Source: Lentzea waywayandensis (GTDB lineage: Bacteria; Actinomycetota; Actinomycetes; Mycobacteriales; Pseudonocardiaceae). Taken from it: a DNA stretch of 64,000 nt. Positions 29,946-39,982 of this stretch are shown here, piece after piece. The notes under the pieces were generated by a model. That model saw nothing but the letters and a program-made list of their open reading frames with translations, was not told where the DNA came from and searched no databases. The stretch lies in assembly GCF_900115955.1 (NCBI RefSeq), contig NZ_FOYL01000005.1, positions 372,001-436,000 on the forward strand, given 5' to 3'. The position numbers and the translations under genes are program-made. The first letter of the stretch is position 1. Every line of letters starts with the position of its first letter.

Positions 29946-30794
29946 TCACCACTGCTGCTCCTTGATCTCCTCCGGGGTGAGTCCGCGGTCGACGCCGTGC
30001 GGCACAACGGTTTGTCCTGGCTCCAACGCCAGCTTCCGGTCGTCGAGGTAGACGCCGACGACATCGGGTTCGAACGAGACCCAGTCCGAGATCCGGGCGG
30101 ACTCGGCCCACGCCTCCGGGTACGACCAGGCGGCGCGCCCGCGGTCGCCGATGTCGTAGTAGCTCGCCAAACCCTTGTAGGGGCAGAAGGTCTCGCCTTC
30201 GACGTGCTTCAGGGCCGAGGCGTCGATGTCCTCGCGCGGCACGTACCAGCGCGGCGCGAAACCCGATTCGTACATCACCAGCGGCCTCTTCGTGTCCGCG
30301 ACGACCCGGTCGCCGTCGCGCACGACGAGGTGCCGCGAGGTCTGCCGGATGTCGATGCGGTGGTACGGGTCGGCCGAGTGCCCGAGGATGCGCTCGTCCT
30401 CCTCGTAGAACGCGTCCATTGCGCGCCAGGCGAAAGCGATCCGGTCCTCCAGCACCTTCGCGTGGCCGGGCAGGTCGACGTGCTGCCACGCCGCGTGCTT
30501 CGCCGCCCCCACCGTGAACCACGCCGTCGCGCCGAGGTCGCGGTGGTTCGTCGTGCGCGTCTCCTCCTCGAGGCCCGTGACTTCGTCTCGCGGGAAGTAC
30601 GCGACCGGATAGCGACCGGGTTCGTGCAGCAGCACGACGTCCTCGCTGTCGGCGACCCACTCGCCGGCGAGCTTCACGCGCATCCGGCGGCGCAGCGGTT
30701 CGGCGAACAACAGCCGCTCCGGCAACGGTTCCGGCGTGAGGAACCGCCCCACGGCCTTCGCACCCAACGGCCCCTGCTGCCAGGACATGCCCAT
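29946..30794 (-). CDS. DUF427 family protein (duplicated domain)
   Basis: Product of 282 aa with two DUF427 units: residues ~35-130 (VKLAGEWVADSEDVVLLHEPGR..., YFPRDEV) and ~155-260 (VVRDGDRVVADTKRPLVMYESGF..., YVPREDIDASAL, TFCPYKGLASYYDI). The CPYKG segment is the family hallmark. No catalytic role is established. AGGAGAGG precedes the ATG, and the promoter holds a palindrome shared with the divergent CGNR gene, implying common control. Confidence 0.85.
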   Translation of the reverse strand: MGMSWQQGPLGAKAVGRFLTPEPLPERLLFAEPLRRRMRVKLAGEWVADSEDVVLLHEPGRYPVAYFPRDEVTGLEEETRTTNHRDLGATAWFTVGAAKHAAWQHVDLPGHAKVLEDRIAFAWRAMDAFYEEDERILGHSADPYHRIDIRQTSRHLVVRDGDRVVADTKRPLVMYESGFAPRWYVPREDIDASALKHVEGETFCPYKGLASYYDIGDRGRAAWSYPEAWAESARISDWVSFEPDVVGVYLDDRKLALEPGQTVVPHGVDRGLTPEEIKEQQW

Positions 30795-30821
30795 GACCCT
30801 CTCCTAACCTTTTAAGCGATG

Positions 30822-30857
30822 TTTGCTAGTTAGACAGACTGTCCTATAACCTGTCAA
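30822..30857. promoter_or_regulatory. Divergent promoter with GACAGACTGTC operator
   Basis: On the minus strand TTGACA (30852-30857) and TCTAAC (30829-30834) are 17 bp apart. On the plus strand TTTGCT (30822-30827) and TATAAC (30845-30850) are 17 bp apart. A perfect 5-1-5 palindrome GACAGACTGTC (30833-30843) lies between and overlaps both, with a further CTGTC half-site at 30851. Likely a repressor site serving both directions. Confidence 0.6.
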
Positions 30858-30878
30858 GGGCCGCTTTGGAGGTTAGGA

Positions 30879-31367
30879 ATGGACGAGGGACTGCTGCTCG
30901 GCCTGCTGAACACGACGCCCGTCGTGGACGGCGTGCAGCACGACGAGCTCGCGGAGGCAGGTCCGCGATGGCTGGCCGAGCACGACCATCCCGCCTCTGA
31001 CGACGAGTGGCGCGCACTGGTCGCGGCACGGGACGCGTTGCAGTCCGTGGTGCGGGGCCAGGCCGGACCTGCGGCGCTGACCCCGTTCGTCGAGGACGTC
31101 CGGCAGTCGGCCTCCGTCGACTCGTCCGGTGTGGTGTGGCACCTCGATCTGCCCGAGGGACGGACCACCGCCGCACGGGCGGTGCTCGCGTGGGACGCGC
31201 TGCGGGTGTCGAGCCCAGGCCGGTTGCGGCCGTGCGCGAACCCCGAGTGCCGGCTGTTCCTGATCGACCACAGCAAGCCGAACAGCGCCCGCTGGTGCTC
31301 GATGGCGGTCTGCGGCAACAGGATGAAGGCCCGCCGGCACTACCAGCGCACGCGAGGAGAGCAGTGA
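30879..31367 (+). CDS. CGNR zinc-finger (ABATE domain) regulator
   Basis: Product of 162 aa. The N-terminal ~110 residues form the ABATE-like ligand-binding domain. The C-terminal zinc finger CANPECRLFLIDHSKPN...WCSMAVCGNR carries the CGNR signature. Family members are transcription regulators thought to respond to stress or small molecules. GGAGG lies 7 nt before the ATG. Its stop overlaps the next ATG (TGATG), so it is coupled to the MOSC fusion enzyme, and the divergent palindrome is a natural target. Confidence 0.88.
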   Translation: MDEGLLLGLLNTTPVVDGVQHDELAEAGPRWLAEHDHPASDDEWRALVAARDALQSVVRGQAGPAALTPFVEDVRQSASVDSSGVVWHLDLPEGRTTAARAVLAWDALRVSSPGRLRPCANPECRLFLIDHSKPNSARWCSMAVCGNRMKARRHYQRTRGEQ

Positions 31368-32968
31368 TGGCCCGCCTGCTGTCGCTCAACGTCGGACTGC
31401 CCGAGGACGTCTCCTGGCACGACCGGACCGTCCACACCGGAATCTTCAAGCAGCCGGTCGCCGGACCGTTGATGGTTCGCAGGCTCAACATCGACGGTGA
31501 CGGCCAGGGCGACCTCGGCGGCCACGGCGGCGAGAACCGCGCTGTCCTTGTGTACCAACGAGAGTCGTACGAGCACTGGCGCTCGGAGCTGGGCCGCGCG
31601 TTCGAGTACGGCCAGTTCGGGGAGAACTTCACCGTCGAGGGCCTGGCCGACGCCGAGGTGCACATCGGCGACCGGTTCCGCATCGGCGAGGCCGAGTTCG
31701 AGGTCACCCAGCCGCGCGTCACCTGCTACCGCGTCGGCATGCGACTGGACGAGCCGCGCATGCCGACGTTGATGGTCGCGCACGGCCGCCCCGGCTTCTA
31801 CCTGCGGGTCATCACCGAGGGCGAAGTCCAGGCAGGCGACGAGATCGTGCGCACCGAGGTCGGCCGGCACCGGATGAGCGTGGCCACGATCGACGCGTTG
31901 CTGTACCTGCCGGACCGCGACACCGAGCAGCTCGAGAAAGCCGTCGACATCCCCGCGCTGAGCCCTGGCTGGCAGGGGTCCTTCCGCGACCTGTTGACGC
32001 CCGCAGAGCCCGAACCTGTGGGCTGGCAGGGATTCCGGCCGTTGCGGGTCGAGGCGATCGTGCCGGAGAGCCTGACGGTGACGTCGTTCCACCTCGCCGG
32101 AGAGGGCCTGGCCCGTCCCGAACCAGGCCAGTACCTGACCGTTCGCGTGCCGGGAGGCGTGCGGAGCTACTCGATCTCGTCGGACTCGTACCGGATCAGC
32201 GTCAAACGGGACGGCGTCGTCAGCACCTGGCTCCACGACCACGTGAAGGTCGGCGACACACTCGAAGTCGCCGCTCCCCGAGGCGACTTCACGCTGCGAC
32301 CCGGTGACGAACCGGTGATCCTGCTGTCCGCGGGAGTCGGCATCACGCCGGTGCTCGCGATGCTGCACGCCCTCAAGGGCACCGGCCGCGAGGTTTGGTG
32401 GCTGCACACCACCCGCTCAGCCGACGACGCGTTCGCCACCGAAGTACGACGGCTCGGTCCTGCTCACGAGCTCGTCCACTACTCGGACAACGGCCGGCTC
32501 ACCCGCGAGCACCTCACCGGCCTGCCCGCCAACGCGAGCGCGTACCTGTGCGGCCCCAACGCTTTCATGGACGACATGCGCGAGGCGCTCGTCGAACGCG
32601 GCCTCGACCCGGCCCGCATCCACACCGAGCTCTTCGGCGCCCGAACAGCGATCAACCCAGGCCTGATCGGCACCGACACCGTCGCACCGCACCAACCCGT
32701 TCCGGAAGGCACCGGCCCGCGGATCACGTTCGCCCGCAGCGGTCTCACGGTGGCCTGGCGCGACGACGACACGAGCCTGCTCGGCCTGGCCGAGGCCTGC
32801 GACGTCCCGACCCGCTGGTCGTGCCGCACCGGCGTCTGCCACACCTGCGTGACCCCGGTGCTGTCCGGCACGGTCGTCAACCGGCCGGACCCGCTGGAAC
32901 CACCGGCTCCCGGCAGCGCGCTGATCTGCTGCGCGCGACCGGAAACCGACCTGGTCCTCGACCTCTGA
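31367..32968 (+). CDS. MOSC - flavin reductase - ferredoxin fusion
   Basis: Product of 533 aa with four modules. Residues ~1-215 are a YiiM-type MOSC domain with the conserved Cys120 in RVTCYRVGM. Residues ~230-320 are an FAD-binding domain (RSYSISSDS), ~325-430 an NAD(P)-binding domain (LLSAGVGITPVLAML, YLCGPNAFMDDM) and ~450-533 a plant-type [2Fe-2S] ferredoxin with Cys486, 491, 494 and 521 or 522. Electrons would run from NAD(P)H through flavin and Fe-S to a molybdenum-cofactor site. YiiM/YcbX-type proteins reduce N-hydroxylated bases and similar compounds, so detoxification is a reasonable inference. Coupled to the upstream CGNR regulator. Confidence 0.92.
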   Translation: MARLLSLNVGLPEDVSWHDRTVHTGIFKQPVAGPLMVRRLNIDGDGQGDLGGHGGENRAVLVYQRESYEHWRSELGRAFEYGQFGENFTVEGLADAEVHIGDRFRIGEAEFEVTQPRVTCYRVGMRLDEPRMPTLMVAHGRPGFYLRVITEGEVQAGDEIVRTEVGRHRMSVATIDALLYLPDRDTEQLEKAVDIPALSPGWQGSFRDLLTPAEPEPVGWQGFRPLRVEAIVPESLTVTSFHLAGEGLARPEPGQYLTVRVPGGVRSYSISSDSYRISVKRDGVVSTWLHDHVKVGDTLEVAAPRGDFTLRPGDEPVILLSAGVGITPVLAMLHALKGTGREVWWLHTTRSADDAFATEVRRLGPAHELVHYSDNGRLTREHLTGLPANASAYLCGPNAFMDDMREALVERGLDPARIHTELFGARTAINPGLIGTDTVAPHQPVPEGTGPRITFARSGLTVAWRDDDTSLLGLAEACDVPTRWSCRTGVCHTCVTPVLSGTVVNRPDPLEPPAPGSALICCARPETDLVLDL

Positions 32969-32974
32969 AACGGC

Positions 32975-35900
32975 CTAGCGGTGGATCGTGATGCCGCGGA
33001 TGGTCTTGAGGTCACCGAAGAGCGACGGCGTCGTGTTCACCCGGAAGTTGCCCACCACCATCATCTCCTTCGACTTGTCGCGCTTCTGCACCTCCAGGTG
33101 CACGGCGACCTGACCCTCGTGCGACTTGAAGACGCTCTTCAGTTCCTCGATCAACTCCGGCGTCAGCGTCTTGGTGTGCAGTCCGAGGACGAGGGGCGGA
33201 TCCGCGCCGGGGTTCGCCTCCGCGTCGCTGATGTCGAGCGGGACGACACCGTCACCGAAGATCGCCATCTTGTCCTCGCGCCAGTTCACCCGGCCCTTCA
33301 CGCACACGGCGGAGTCGAGCTCCAGGTCGTCGCGCAGCACCTCGTACGACTTCGGGAAGAACAGCACCTCGATGGACGCGTCCAGGTCCTCAATCACCGT
33401 GATCGCCCACGGCAGGCCGTTCTTGTTCACCCGGCGCTCGATCGACGAGATCATGCCCGAGACGATCAGCTCGCCTTCCTTGGGCGGATCGTCGAGCACG
33501 ACCGCGATCGGCCGAGGAGCGAACTTGCGCAGGATCCGCTCGGCGCCGTCGAGGGGGTGCGAGGACACGTACAGCCCCAGCATCTCCTTCTCGAGGCTCA
33601 GCATCTGCTTGCGCGGGTACTCCTCGGTGCCGAACTTGAGGTGCGCGAGCGGTGAGCTGCTGTCGTCCTGGTCGTCGGCGCTGTCGCCACCGAACAGGTC
33701 GAACTGCCCCTCCGCCTCCTTGCGCTTGATCGGGACCACGGCGTCGACCGCGTCCTCGTGCACCTGGATCAGCGACAGCCGCGGGTGGCCGAACGCGTCG
33801 AACGCGCCTGCCTTGATCAACGACTCGATCACGCGCTTGTTGCAGGCGACGAGCTCGGACTTGTCCATGAAGTCCGTGAAGGACGTGTAGTTGCCCTTCT
33901 CCCGGCGGCTCTTGATGATCGACTCGACGACGTTCGCGCCGACGTTGCGGATCGCGCCGAGACCGAAGCGGATGTCCGTGCCGACCGCACCGAAGCGCAG
34001 CGCCGACTCGTTGACGTCCGGCGGGAGGACCTTGATGCCCAGGCGACGGCACTCGGCGAGGTAGACCGCCGACTTGTCCTTGTTGTCACCGACCGACGTC
34101 AGCAGGGCGGCCATGTACTCGGCGCGGAAGTTCGCCTTGAGGTACGCCGTCCAGTACGAGATCAGGCCGTACGCGGCCGCGTGCGACTTGTTGAACGCGT
34201 AGCCGGCGAACGGGAGGATCGTGTCCCACAGAGCCTGGATCGCCTCGTCGGAGAAGCCGCGCGGGTCGTTGCGCATGCCCTGCTGGAAGCCCTCGAACTC
34301 CTTGGCGAGGACCTCGGCTTTCTTCTTGCCCATGGCCTTGCGGAGCACGTCCGCGCGACCCATCGAGTAGCCCGCGACCTCCTGGGCGATGAACATGATC
34401 TGCTCTTGGTAGACGATCAGACCGTGCGTCTCGCCGAGGATCACCTTGAGCGGTTCCTCGAGCTGCGGGTGGATCGGCTTGACTTCCTGACGGCCGTTCT
34501 TGCGGTCCGCGTAGTCGTTGTGCGCGTTCACACCCATCGGACCGGGGCGGTACAGCGCGCCGACCGCGACGATGTCCTCGAACGTCGTCGGCTGCATGCG
34601 GCGCAGCAGGTCGCGCATCGGCCCGCCGTCCAGCTGGAACACGCCGAGCGTGTCACCGCGGCCGAGCAGCGCGTAGGTCTCCGGGTCGTCGAGCGTGAGC
34701 TTGTCGAAGTCCGGGACCGCGTCCTTGCCGCGGTTGGCCTCGATGTTCTCGATCGCGTCGCCCATCACCGTGAGGTTGCGCAGCCCGAGGAAGTCCATCT
34801 TCAGCAGGCCGATGTTCTCGCACGACGGGTAGTCCCAGCCGGTGATGAACGAGCCGTCGTCGCGGTACCAGAGCGGGATGGACTCCGTCAGCGGGTCCTT
34901 CGACATGATCACCGCGCAGGCGTGCACGCCGGCGTTGCGGATCAGGCCCTCGAGACCGAGCGCGGTGTCGAAGATCTCCTTCACCTGCACGTCGGTTTCC
35001 AGCAGCGACCGGACCTCGGCTGCCTCGCCGTAGCGCGGGTGGCTCTTGTTGACGATGCCGTTGAGCGGGATGTCCTTCGCCATGATCGGCGGCGGCAGCG
35101 CCTTGGAGATCTTGTCGGCGATCGCGAAGCCCGGCTGACCGTGGTGGACACGCGCCGAGTCCTTCAGCGCGGCCTTGGTCTTGATGGTGCCGAACGTGAT
35201 CACCTGCGCGACCTTGTCGGCGCCGTACTTCTCGCTGGCGTAGCGGATCATCTCGCCACGCCTGCGGTCGTCGAAGTCGATGTCGATGTCGGGCATGGCG
35301 GTGCGCTCGGGGTTCAGGAACCGCTCGAACAGCAGGCCGTGCGGGATCGGGTCGATGTTCGTGATGCCCATCGCCCACGACACGGCGGCACCCGCGGCCG
35401 AACCACGGCCGGGACCGACGCGGATGCCCACGCTGCGGGCGTAGCTGATCAGGTCGGCGACGATCAGGAAGTACGCCGGGAAGCCCTTGTCGATGATGAC
35501 CTGGGCCTCGAAGTCGCAGCGCTTGATGTACTCCTCGGGAACCTCCTGGCCGGCGAACCGCCACTCCAGGCCGCGCCGGATCTCCTTGCGGAACCACGAG
35601 GCCTGGTCCTCGCCCTCGGGGACCTCGAAGTTCGGGATCCGGTCCTTGACGCTCCAGATGTCGTCGTAGGACTCGACCATCGACGCGACGAGCAGCGTGT
35701 TGTCGCACGCCTCCGGCAGGTCCTTCCAGATCTGCCGCATCTCCTCGGACGACTTCAGGTAGTAGCCGTCCCCGTCGAACTTGAACCGGTTCGGGTCGGT
35801 CAGCATCTTGCCGGACTGCACGCAGAGCAACGCGGAGTGCGTGTCCGCCTGGTCCTTGGTGACGTAGTGGCTGTCGTTCGTCGCCAGCGGCGGGATGCCG

Positions 35901-36532
35901 AGCTTCTTGCTGATCTCCAGCAGGCCCTCGCGGACGCGGCGCTCGATGTCGAGGCCGTGGTCCATGAGCTCCAGGAAGAAGTTCTCCTTGCCGAAGATCT
36001 CCTGGTAGTCGGCCGCCGCCTGGAACGCCTCCTGCACCTGCCCGAGCCGCAGCCGGGTCTGCACCTCGCCGGACGGGCAGCCGGTCGTGGCGATGATGCC
36101 GTCGGAGTGCTCCGCGACGAGCTCGCGGTCCATGCGGGGCTTGTAGTAGTAGCCCGTCTTGCTGGCCTCGGTGTGCAGGCGGAACAGGTTGCGCAGGCCG
36201 TCCGCGTTGCGCGCCCACATCGTCATGTGCGTGTACGCGCCGGCACCGGAGATGTCGTCGCTGCGCTGGCCGGGATCGCCCCAGGCGACCGGCTTCTTGT
36301 GCAGGCGGTTGTGCGGCGCGAGATAGGCCTCGATGCCGATGATCGGCTTGATGCCGGTCTTCATCGCCGTTTGGTAGAACTCGTCGGACCCGTACATGTT
36401 GCCGTGGTCGCTCATGCCGACAGCGGTCATGCCGAGCCGCTCGGCTTCCTCGAACAACGGGGCCACCTTGGCCGCGCCGTCGAGCATCGAGTACTCGGTG
36501 TGCACGTGCAGGTGCACAAACGAGTCCGCCAC
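32975..36532 (-). CDS. dnaE: DNA polymerase III alpha subunit DnaE
   Basis: Product of 1185 aa, the usual length of replicative DnaE1. An N-terminal PHP domain starts at [13 protein letters not shown] with the metal-binding histidines, consistent with the PHP proofreading of actinobacterial DnaE1. The polymerase core contains [32 protein letters not shown] (catalytic Asp residues) and [20 protein letters not shown]. It is followed by helix-hairpin-helix and OB-fold regions. GGAGG precedes the GTG start. No intein or break is visible. Confidence 0.98.
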   Translation of the reverse strand: MADSFVHLHVHTEYSMLDGAAKVAPLFEEAERLGMTAVGMSDHGNMYGSDEFYQTAMKTGIKPIIGIEAYLAPHNRLHKKPVAWGDPGQRSDDISGAGAYTHMTMWARNADGLRNLFRLHTEASKTGYYYKPRMDRELVAEHSDGIIATTGCPSGEVQTRLRLGQVQEAFQAAADYQEIFGKENFFLELMDHGLDIERRVREGLLEISKKLGIPPLATNDSHYVTKDQADTHSALLCVQSGKMLTDPNRFKFDGDGYYLKSSEEMRQIWKDLPEACDNTLLVASMVESYDDIWSVKDRIPNFEVPEGEDQASWFRKEIRRGLEWRFAGQEVPEEYIKRCDFEAQVIIDKGFPAYFLIVADLISYARSVGIRVGPGRGSAAGAAVSWAMGITNIDPIPHGLLFERFLNPERTAMPDIDIDFDDRRRGEMIRYASEKYGADKVAQVITFGTIKTKAALKDSARVHHGQPGFAIADKISKALPPPIMAKDIPLNGIVNKSHPRYGEAAEVRSLLETDVQVKEIFDTALGLEGLIRNAGVHACAVIMSKDPLTESIPLWYRDDGSFITGWDYPSCENIGLLKMDFLGLRNLTVMGDAIENIEANRGKDAVPDFDKLTLDDPETYALLGRGDTLGVFQLDGGPMRDLLRRMQPTTFEDIVAVGALYRPGPMGVNAHNDYADRKNGRQEVKPIHPQLEEPLKVILGETHGLIVYQEQIMFIAQEVAGYSMGRADVLRKAMGKKKAEVLAKEFEGFQQGMRNDPRGFSDEAIQALWDTILPFAGYAFNKSHAAAYGLISYWTAYLKANFRAEYMAALLTSVGDNKDKSAVYLAECRRLGIKVLPPDVNESALRFGAVGTDIRFGLGAIRNVGANVVESIIKSRREKGNYTSFTDFMDKSELVACNKRVIESLIKAGAFDAFGHPRLSLIQVHEDAVDAVVPIKRKEAEGQFDLFGGDSADDQDDSSSPLAHLKFGTEEYPRKQMLSLEKEMLGLYVSSHPLDGAERILRKFAPRPIAVVLDDPPKEGELIVSGMISSIERRVNKNGLPWAITVIEDLDASIEVLFFPKSYEVLRDDLELDSAVCVKGRVNWREDKMAIFGDGVVPLDISDAEANPGADPPLVLGLHTKTLTPELIEELKSVFKSHEGQVAVHLEVQKRDKSKEMMVVGNFRVNTTPSLFGDLKTIRGITIHR

Positions 36533-36701
36533 GGTACCTCCAGGAGATCGAACGGACGCGTGGGAAGGACGCGAAATCCGGATCCGCCAACCCTATCCCG
36601 CCTCGAAGATCACCTCACGGAGGCTCGGGGGTTTGTCGCCGTGATCTCGAACCGGACAGGCGGTGGCGCGGTGATCCAGACCGCCAGGTAGCGTTCTTTT
36701 C

Positions 36702-37541
36702 GTGGTGCCCCCCGATCCCGTAGACGCCCGCCTGCTCGCCGTTCTCGCCGAGTCAGGTCGCGCTGCCGTGCACGAGATCGCCCAGCGCCTGGGGATGGAC
36801 CCGCGCGAGGCCGCCATGCGTCTGATCACCCTCTCCGGCAGCGGCCTTCCGCTGCTGGTGGGTGTGGAGTGCGACCCGAACGGGGTCCGCCGGGCGCTCG
36901 CCAACGCCGCCGCCTACGGCAACTACATGGGCGGCCCGCCGTCCGGCCCGTACGCGGTGAACCAGAGCGGCCCCCACCCTGTTCAGCAGCAGTACGGGCC
37001 CCAGGGTCCGGTCAGCCAGCCGTTCCCCGCTCAACAGCCCCCGCCGCAGGCCACCTGGGGTCCGCCCCAGTCAGCCGGCTGGGTGCGCGCGGACCAGCCG
37101 CAGCCCAAGCCCGTCGTCTCGCGGACCGGCAAGATCGGCACCGCCCTGGAGGCGGACAGCCTCGAGGGCGCGCGCCTGTCGATCCAGCTCATCGAGGTCG
37201 TCGACCCGGCGGACTTCCTGTTCACCGCCGCCGGCTACAAGCTCGCCGAGGGCGAACGGGCCGTGGTCGTACACACCGAGGTGACGAACACCTCTCAGGT
37301 CCCGTACACCTCGCTGCCGGACATGTACCTCGTCCTGGTCACCAAGACCGGCGAGACCGTGACGAAGGCGCCCGTCTCGCTGTCCTCGCGGCCCGCGCAC
37401 AAGCTCGGCGTGCAGCCGGGCGAGACCGCCGGCGGCCACAGCGTGTTCGTGCTGCCGGACACCACCGAGGTGATCCAGGTCCGCTGGAGCGTGCGCCCCG
37501 AGGTGGACCTGAACACCCTGGTCTGGACCGTCGAGGACTAA
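36702..37541 (+). CDS. AsnC-like helix-turn-helix protein with beta-rich domain
   Basis: Product of 279 aa. Residues 1-50 resemble an AsnC/Lrp winged helix (DARLLAVLAESGRAAVHEIAQRLGMDPREA). Residues ~75-140 are a Gly/Pro/Gln-rich linker and ~145-279 a beta-sandwich-like domain (VVVHTEVTNTSQVPYTSL, HSVFVLPDTTEVIQVRW) of the DUF4352 sort. There is no signal peptide, which is odd for that type of domain. The GTG is 7 nt after TAGCGT (36689-36694), suggesting a leaderless message. Its role is unknown. Confidence 0.72.
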   Translation: MVPPDPVDARLLAVLAESGRAAVHEIAQRLGMDPREAAMRLITLSGSGLPLLVGVECDPNGVRRALANAAAYGNYMGGPPSGPYAVNQSGPHPVQQQYGPQGPVSQPFPAQQPPPQATWGPPQSAGWVRADQPQPKPVVSRTGKIGTALEADSLEGARLSIQLIEVVDPADFLFTAAGYKLAEGERAVVVHTEVTNTSQVPYTSLPDMYLVLVTKTGETVTKAPVSLSSRPAHKLGVQPGETAGGHSVFVLPDTTEVIQVRWSVRPEVDLNTLVWTVED

Positions 37542-38410
37542 CTCAGTGCCTTGAGCGCCGCCGCGTGCACACCAGGCGCGGCCGCCAGGTACTCACGGGT
37601 GGTCAGCTCCCACGGCTTGCCGTCGAGATCCGTGACGACACCGCCTGCCTCCTGCACGAGCAGCACACCGGACGCGTGCGCGCGCACGTTGTCGTACTGC
37701 CAGTGCACGTCCATCCGTCCCGCCGCGACCTGGGCGAGTTGATGGGTCACCGGCACGGAGATCCGGACGTAGAGGGCCTCCTTCGCCATCGCGCTGTAGG
37801 CGGCGCCGACCCGGTCCGCCATCTCCGGCCCCTGGCCGGGCTGGGCCTGACCGGTGCCGGCCAGCGCGCCGTCCAGCGAGGTCTTGTCCGAGACCTTGAG
37901 CCGGACGCCGTTCAGGAACGCGCCGCCGCCCTCGGTGGCCGTGAACATCTCGTCGAACAGCGGGAAGTAGACGACCGCGAGCACCGGGCGGCCGTCGCGG
38001 ACCAGGCTCACACCGATGTTCCAGTCGGTCATGCCGTGGACCGCGTTCATGTTGCCGCCGACCGGGTCGACCAGCCACCACTCGCCGGCTTCGAGCGGGC
38101 CGGAGCCGTGTTCGTCGTCGAGCCAGCGCGCGTCCGGGTTGATCGCCTCCAACTCCGGCTTGAGGAGGTCGACGACTGCGGCGTCGTTGGCGCGGACGGC
38201 CTCGACGATCTCGGTGAGGCTGGAGGCGCGGGACTCCGTCGAGTAGCGCTTCAGCATTCGCGCTCCGGCACGGCGGACGGCGGCGGCGGCGGCGGTGGCT
38301 GCGGCGGTCGGGGCTGCGGCGGTCGGGGCTGCGGCGGTCGGGGCTGCGGCGGTCGGGGCTGCGGCGGTCGGGGCTGCGGCGGTCGGGGTAGTGGTGGTTT
38401 CGGTGGACAT
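37538..38410 (-). CDS. Inositol-monophosphatase-like protein with altered active site
   Basis: Product of 290 aa from the ATG at 38408-38410, preceded by GGAGG. The first ~45 residues are a PTAAA repeat with poly-Ala, encoded by a 15-bp DNA repeat. The rest follows the IMPase fold, but the metal motif DPxDGTxN is WLVDPVGGNMNAVHG: the first Asp is kept and the second is Gly. DDEHG supplies a Glu and YDNVRAHASGVLLVQEAGG the late Asp. Reduced or changed activity is likely. The gene is divergent from a LysR regulator 23 bp away and overlaps the convergent gene by 4 bp. Confidence 0.83.
   Translation of the reverse strand: MSTETTTTPTAAAPTAAAPTAAAPTAAAPTAAAPTAAATAAAAAVRRAGARMLKRYSTESRASSLTEIVEAVRANDAAVVDLLKPELEAINPDARWLDDEHGSGPLEAGEWWLVDPVGGNMNAVHGMTDWNIGVSLVRDGRPVLAVVYFPLFDEMFTATEGGGAFLNGVRLKVSDKTSLDGALAGTGQAQPGQGPEMADRVGAAYSAMAKEALYVRISVPVTHQLAQVAAGRMDVHWQYDNVRAHASGVLLVQEAGGVVTDLDGKPWELTTREYLAAAPGVHAAALKALS
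38297..38390. repeat. Coding 15-bp tandem repeat (PTAAA units)
   Basis: Six near-identical copies of GGGGCTGCGGCGGTC run in tandem within the 5' end of the IMPase-like gene. They encode PTAAA on the minus strand. The in-frame period allows copy-number change without frameshift. Confidence 0.93.
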
Positions 38411-38433
38411 GGCTTCCTCCAAGATTGTCTGTC

Positions 38434-39330
38434 ATGCAAGCGGATCTGAACCTGTTGACCGTGCTGGACGCCCTGCTCGAAGAGGGCAGCGTGATGGGGG
38501 CGGCGCAGCGGCTGCACCTGTCGTCACCCGCGGTCAGCCGCACGCTCGGGCGGATCAGGAAGGTGACCGGCGACGACATCCTCGTGCGGACCGGCCACTC
38601 GATGACTCCCACGCCGTACGCGCTGGGGATCGCCGAGGAGGTGCGTCGGCTGGTTCGGGAGGCCAACGCCGTGCTGGCGCCGAGCCGTGAGCTGGACTTG
38701 GCCGAACTGGAGCGCACGTTCACGATCCAGTGCCACGACGCCCTCGCGTCGTCGGTGGTGCCGGTGTTGATCGGGCGGATCGCGGAGCAGGCACCCGGTG
38801 TGCGGTTGCGGGTGCTCGCCGAGCACTCCGCCGACACCGACGACCTGCGGCACGGCCGGGTGGATCTGGAACTCGGCGGTGGCTCGCCCGACCTCCCCGA
38901 GTTCCGCTCGGAGACGGTCGGCACCGACCCGCTCGCCGTGGTCCTGCGGTCCGGTCATCCGTGCACCGAACTGGATCTGCGGGCGTACGCGTCCTACCCG
39001 CACGTGGTGGTCTCGCGGCGCGGCCGGCTGACCGCCCCGATCGACGAGTTGCTGGCCGCGGAGGGCTTGCAACGCAAGGTGATCGCGACGGTGGCGACCG
39101 TGCACTCGGCCCTGCAGATCGCGGCGGCGAGCGACGCGCTGGTCACCACGACGGCGATCCTCTGCCGGCCGTTGATCGAGGCGTTCGGGCTGGTCACGCG
39201 GCCGTTGCCGGCCGAGTCGCCGGAGGCGTCGATCAACTGCAACTGGCACCAGCGCTACGACTCCGACCTCGCCCACGCGTGGCTGCGCGACCTGGTGCGG
39301 ACGACCCTCGCCGAGGTCCTAGGCCGGTAG
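38434..39330 (+). CDS. LysR-family transcriptional regulator
   Basis: Product of 298 aa. The N-terminal winged helix is typical (MQADLNLLTVLDALLEEGSVMGAAQRLHLSSPAVSRTLGRIR). The effector-binding domain runs from ~88 to the end. The ATG at 38434 gives the normal N-terminus; a TTG three codons upstream is less likely. The 23-bp gap to the divergent IMPase-like gene suggests direct control of that gene. Confidence 0.93.
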   Translation: MQADLNLLTVLDALLEEGSVMGAAQRLHLSSPAVSRTLGRIRKVTGDDILVRTGHSMTPTPYALGIAEEVRRLVREANAVLAPSRELDLAELERTFTIQCHDALASSVVPVLIGRIAEQAPGVRLRVLAEHSADTDDLRHGRVDLELGGGSPDLPEFRSETVGTDPLAVVLRSGHPCTELDLRAYASYPHVVVSRRGRLTAPIDELLAAEGLQRKVIATVATVHSALQIAAASDALVTTTAILCRPLIEAFGLVTRPLPAESPEASINCNWHQRYDSDLAHAWLRDLVRTTLAEVLGR

Positions 39331-39909
39331 CGGCAACGCCACGGCGCCGGGAAAGCGCGGGGTCTCGGCCTCGTCGAGCATCGCGGCGGCGACGGTCTCG
39401 CGGCTGACCTTCGCGGTGAGGTCGAACGGCGGCGCGGCGTCCAGGCCGACCGTGCGGCCGGGACTCGAGGGCTCGTCGCTGAGCAACCCGGCGTGGAAGA
39501 CCGTGCCACCGGCGGCGAGGACGGCGTTGTCGGCCGCGATCTTGTCCGGGATCCGGTCGCCCATCACCTTCCAGAGCACCGCGGCACCCTCGCCCGCCGC
39601 GTCGGCGGACGCGCCCGTGCCGTAGGCGCCGAGCCAGATGATCCGGCGCGGTCCGGCGGCGACCACGGCCTTGGCGCCGTCGAGCAGGACTCCCGCCCGG
39701 TCGGTGCCGAGACCGGACAGGACGACGGAATCGGCGTCGATGCTCAACGGCGCGCTCACGTCGCCGGCGACCTTGCTCAGGTTCGGGTGGTCGAGGGTGA
39801 TCCGGCTCGGGTCGCGGGCGATCGCGGTGACGACGTGACCGCGCTCCAACGCCTGGCGGGTGAGGGCGAGACCGGTCCGGCCCGAGGCCGCGAGAATTGT
39901 CAGGTGCAT
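39319..39909 (-). CDS. NAD(P)H-binding SDR-like protein
   Basis: Product of 196 aa from the ATG at 39907-39909. It is an atypical short-chain dehydrogenase fold with MHLTILAASGRTGLALTRQALERGH (nucleotide-binding loop), GHVVTAIARDPSRI and RRIIWLGAYGTGAS. No catalytic YxxxK is seen, as in NmrA/BVR-B-like proteins. The last 12 bp overlap the LysR gene end. The upstream 73 bp are comparatively AT-rich and probably hold the promoter. Confidence 0.85.
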   Translation of the reverse strand: MHLTILAASGRTGLALTRQALERGHVVTAIARDPSRITLDHPNLSKVAGDVSAPLSIDADSVVLSGLGTDRAGVLLDGAKAVVAAGPRRIIWLGAYGTGASADAAGEGAAVLWKVMGDRIPDKIAADNAVLAAGGTVFHAGLLSDEPSSPGRTVGLDAAPPFDLTAKVSRETVAAAMLDEAETPRFPGAVALPLPA

Positions 39910-39982
39910 GCCGAAAACGCTATTGAGCACACCGATTAACATCAAGTGCAATGTCGTCAACCGGTGATTTACCCAGACGCAA

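Noticed and set aside
28587..33000. Natural-product cluster around the P450
   Set aside because: No synthase, carrier protein or tailoring set is adjacent; the neighbours are biotin, DUF427 and dnaE genes.
33758..36691. 977-codon open frame opposite dnaE
   Set aside because: Same antisense artefact; composition is not protein-like.
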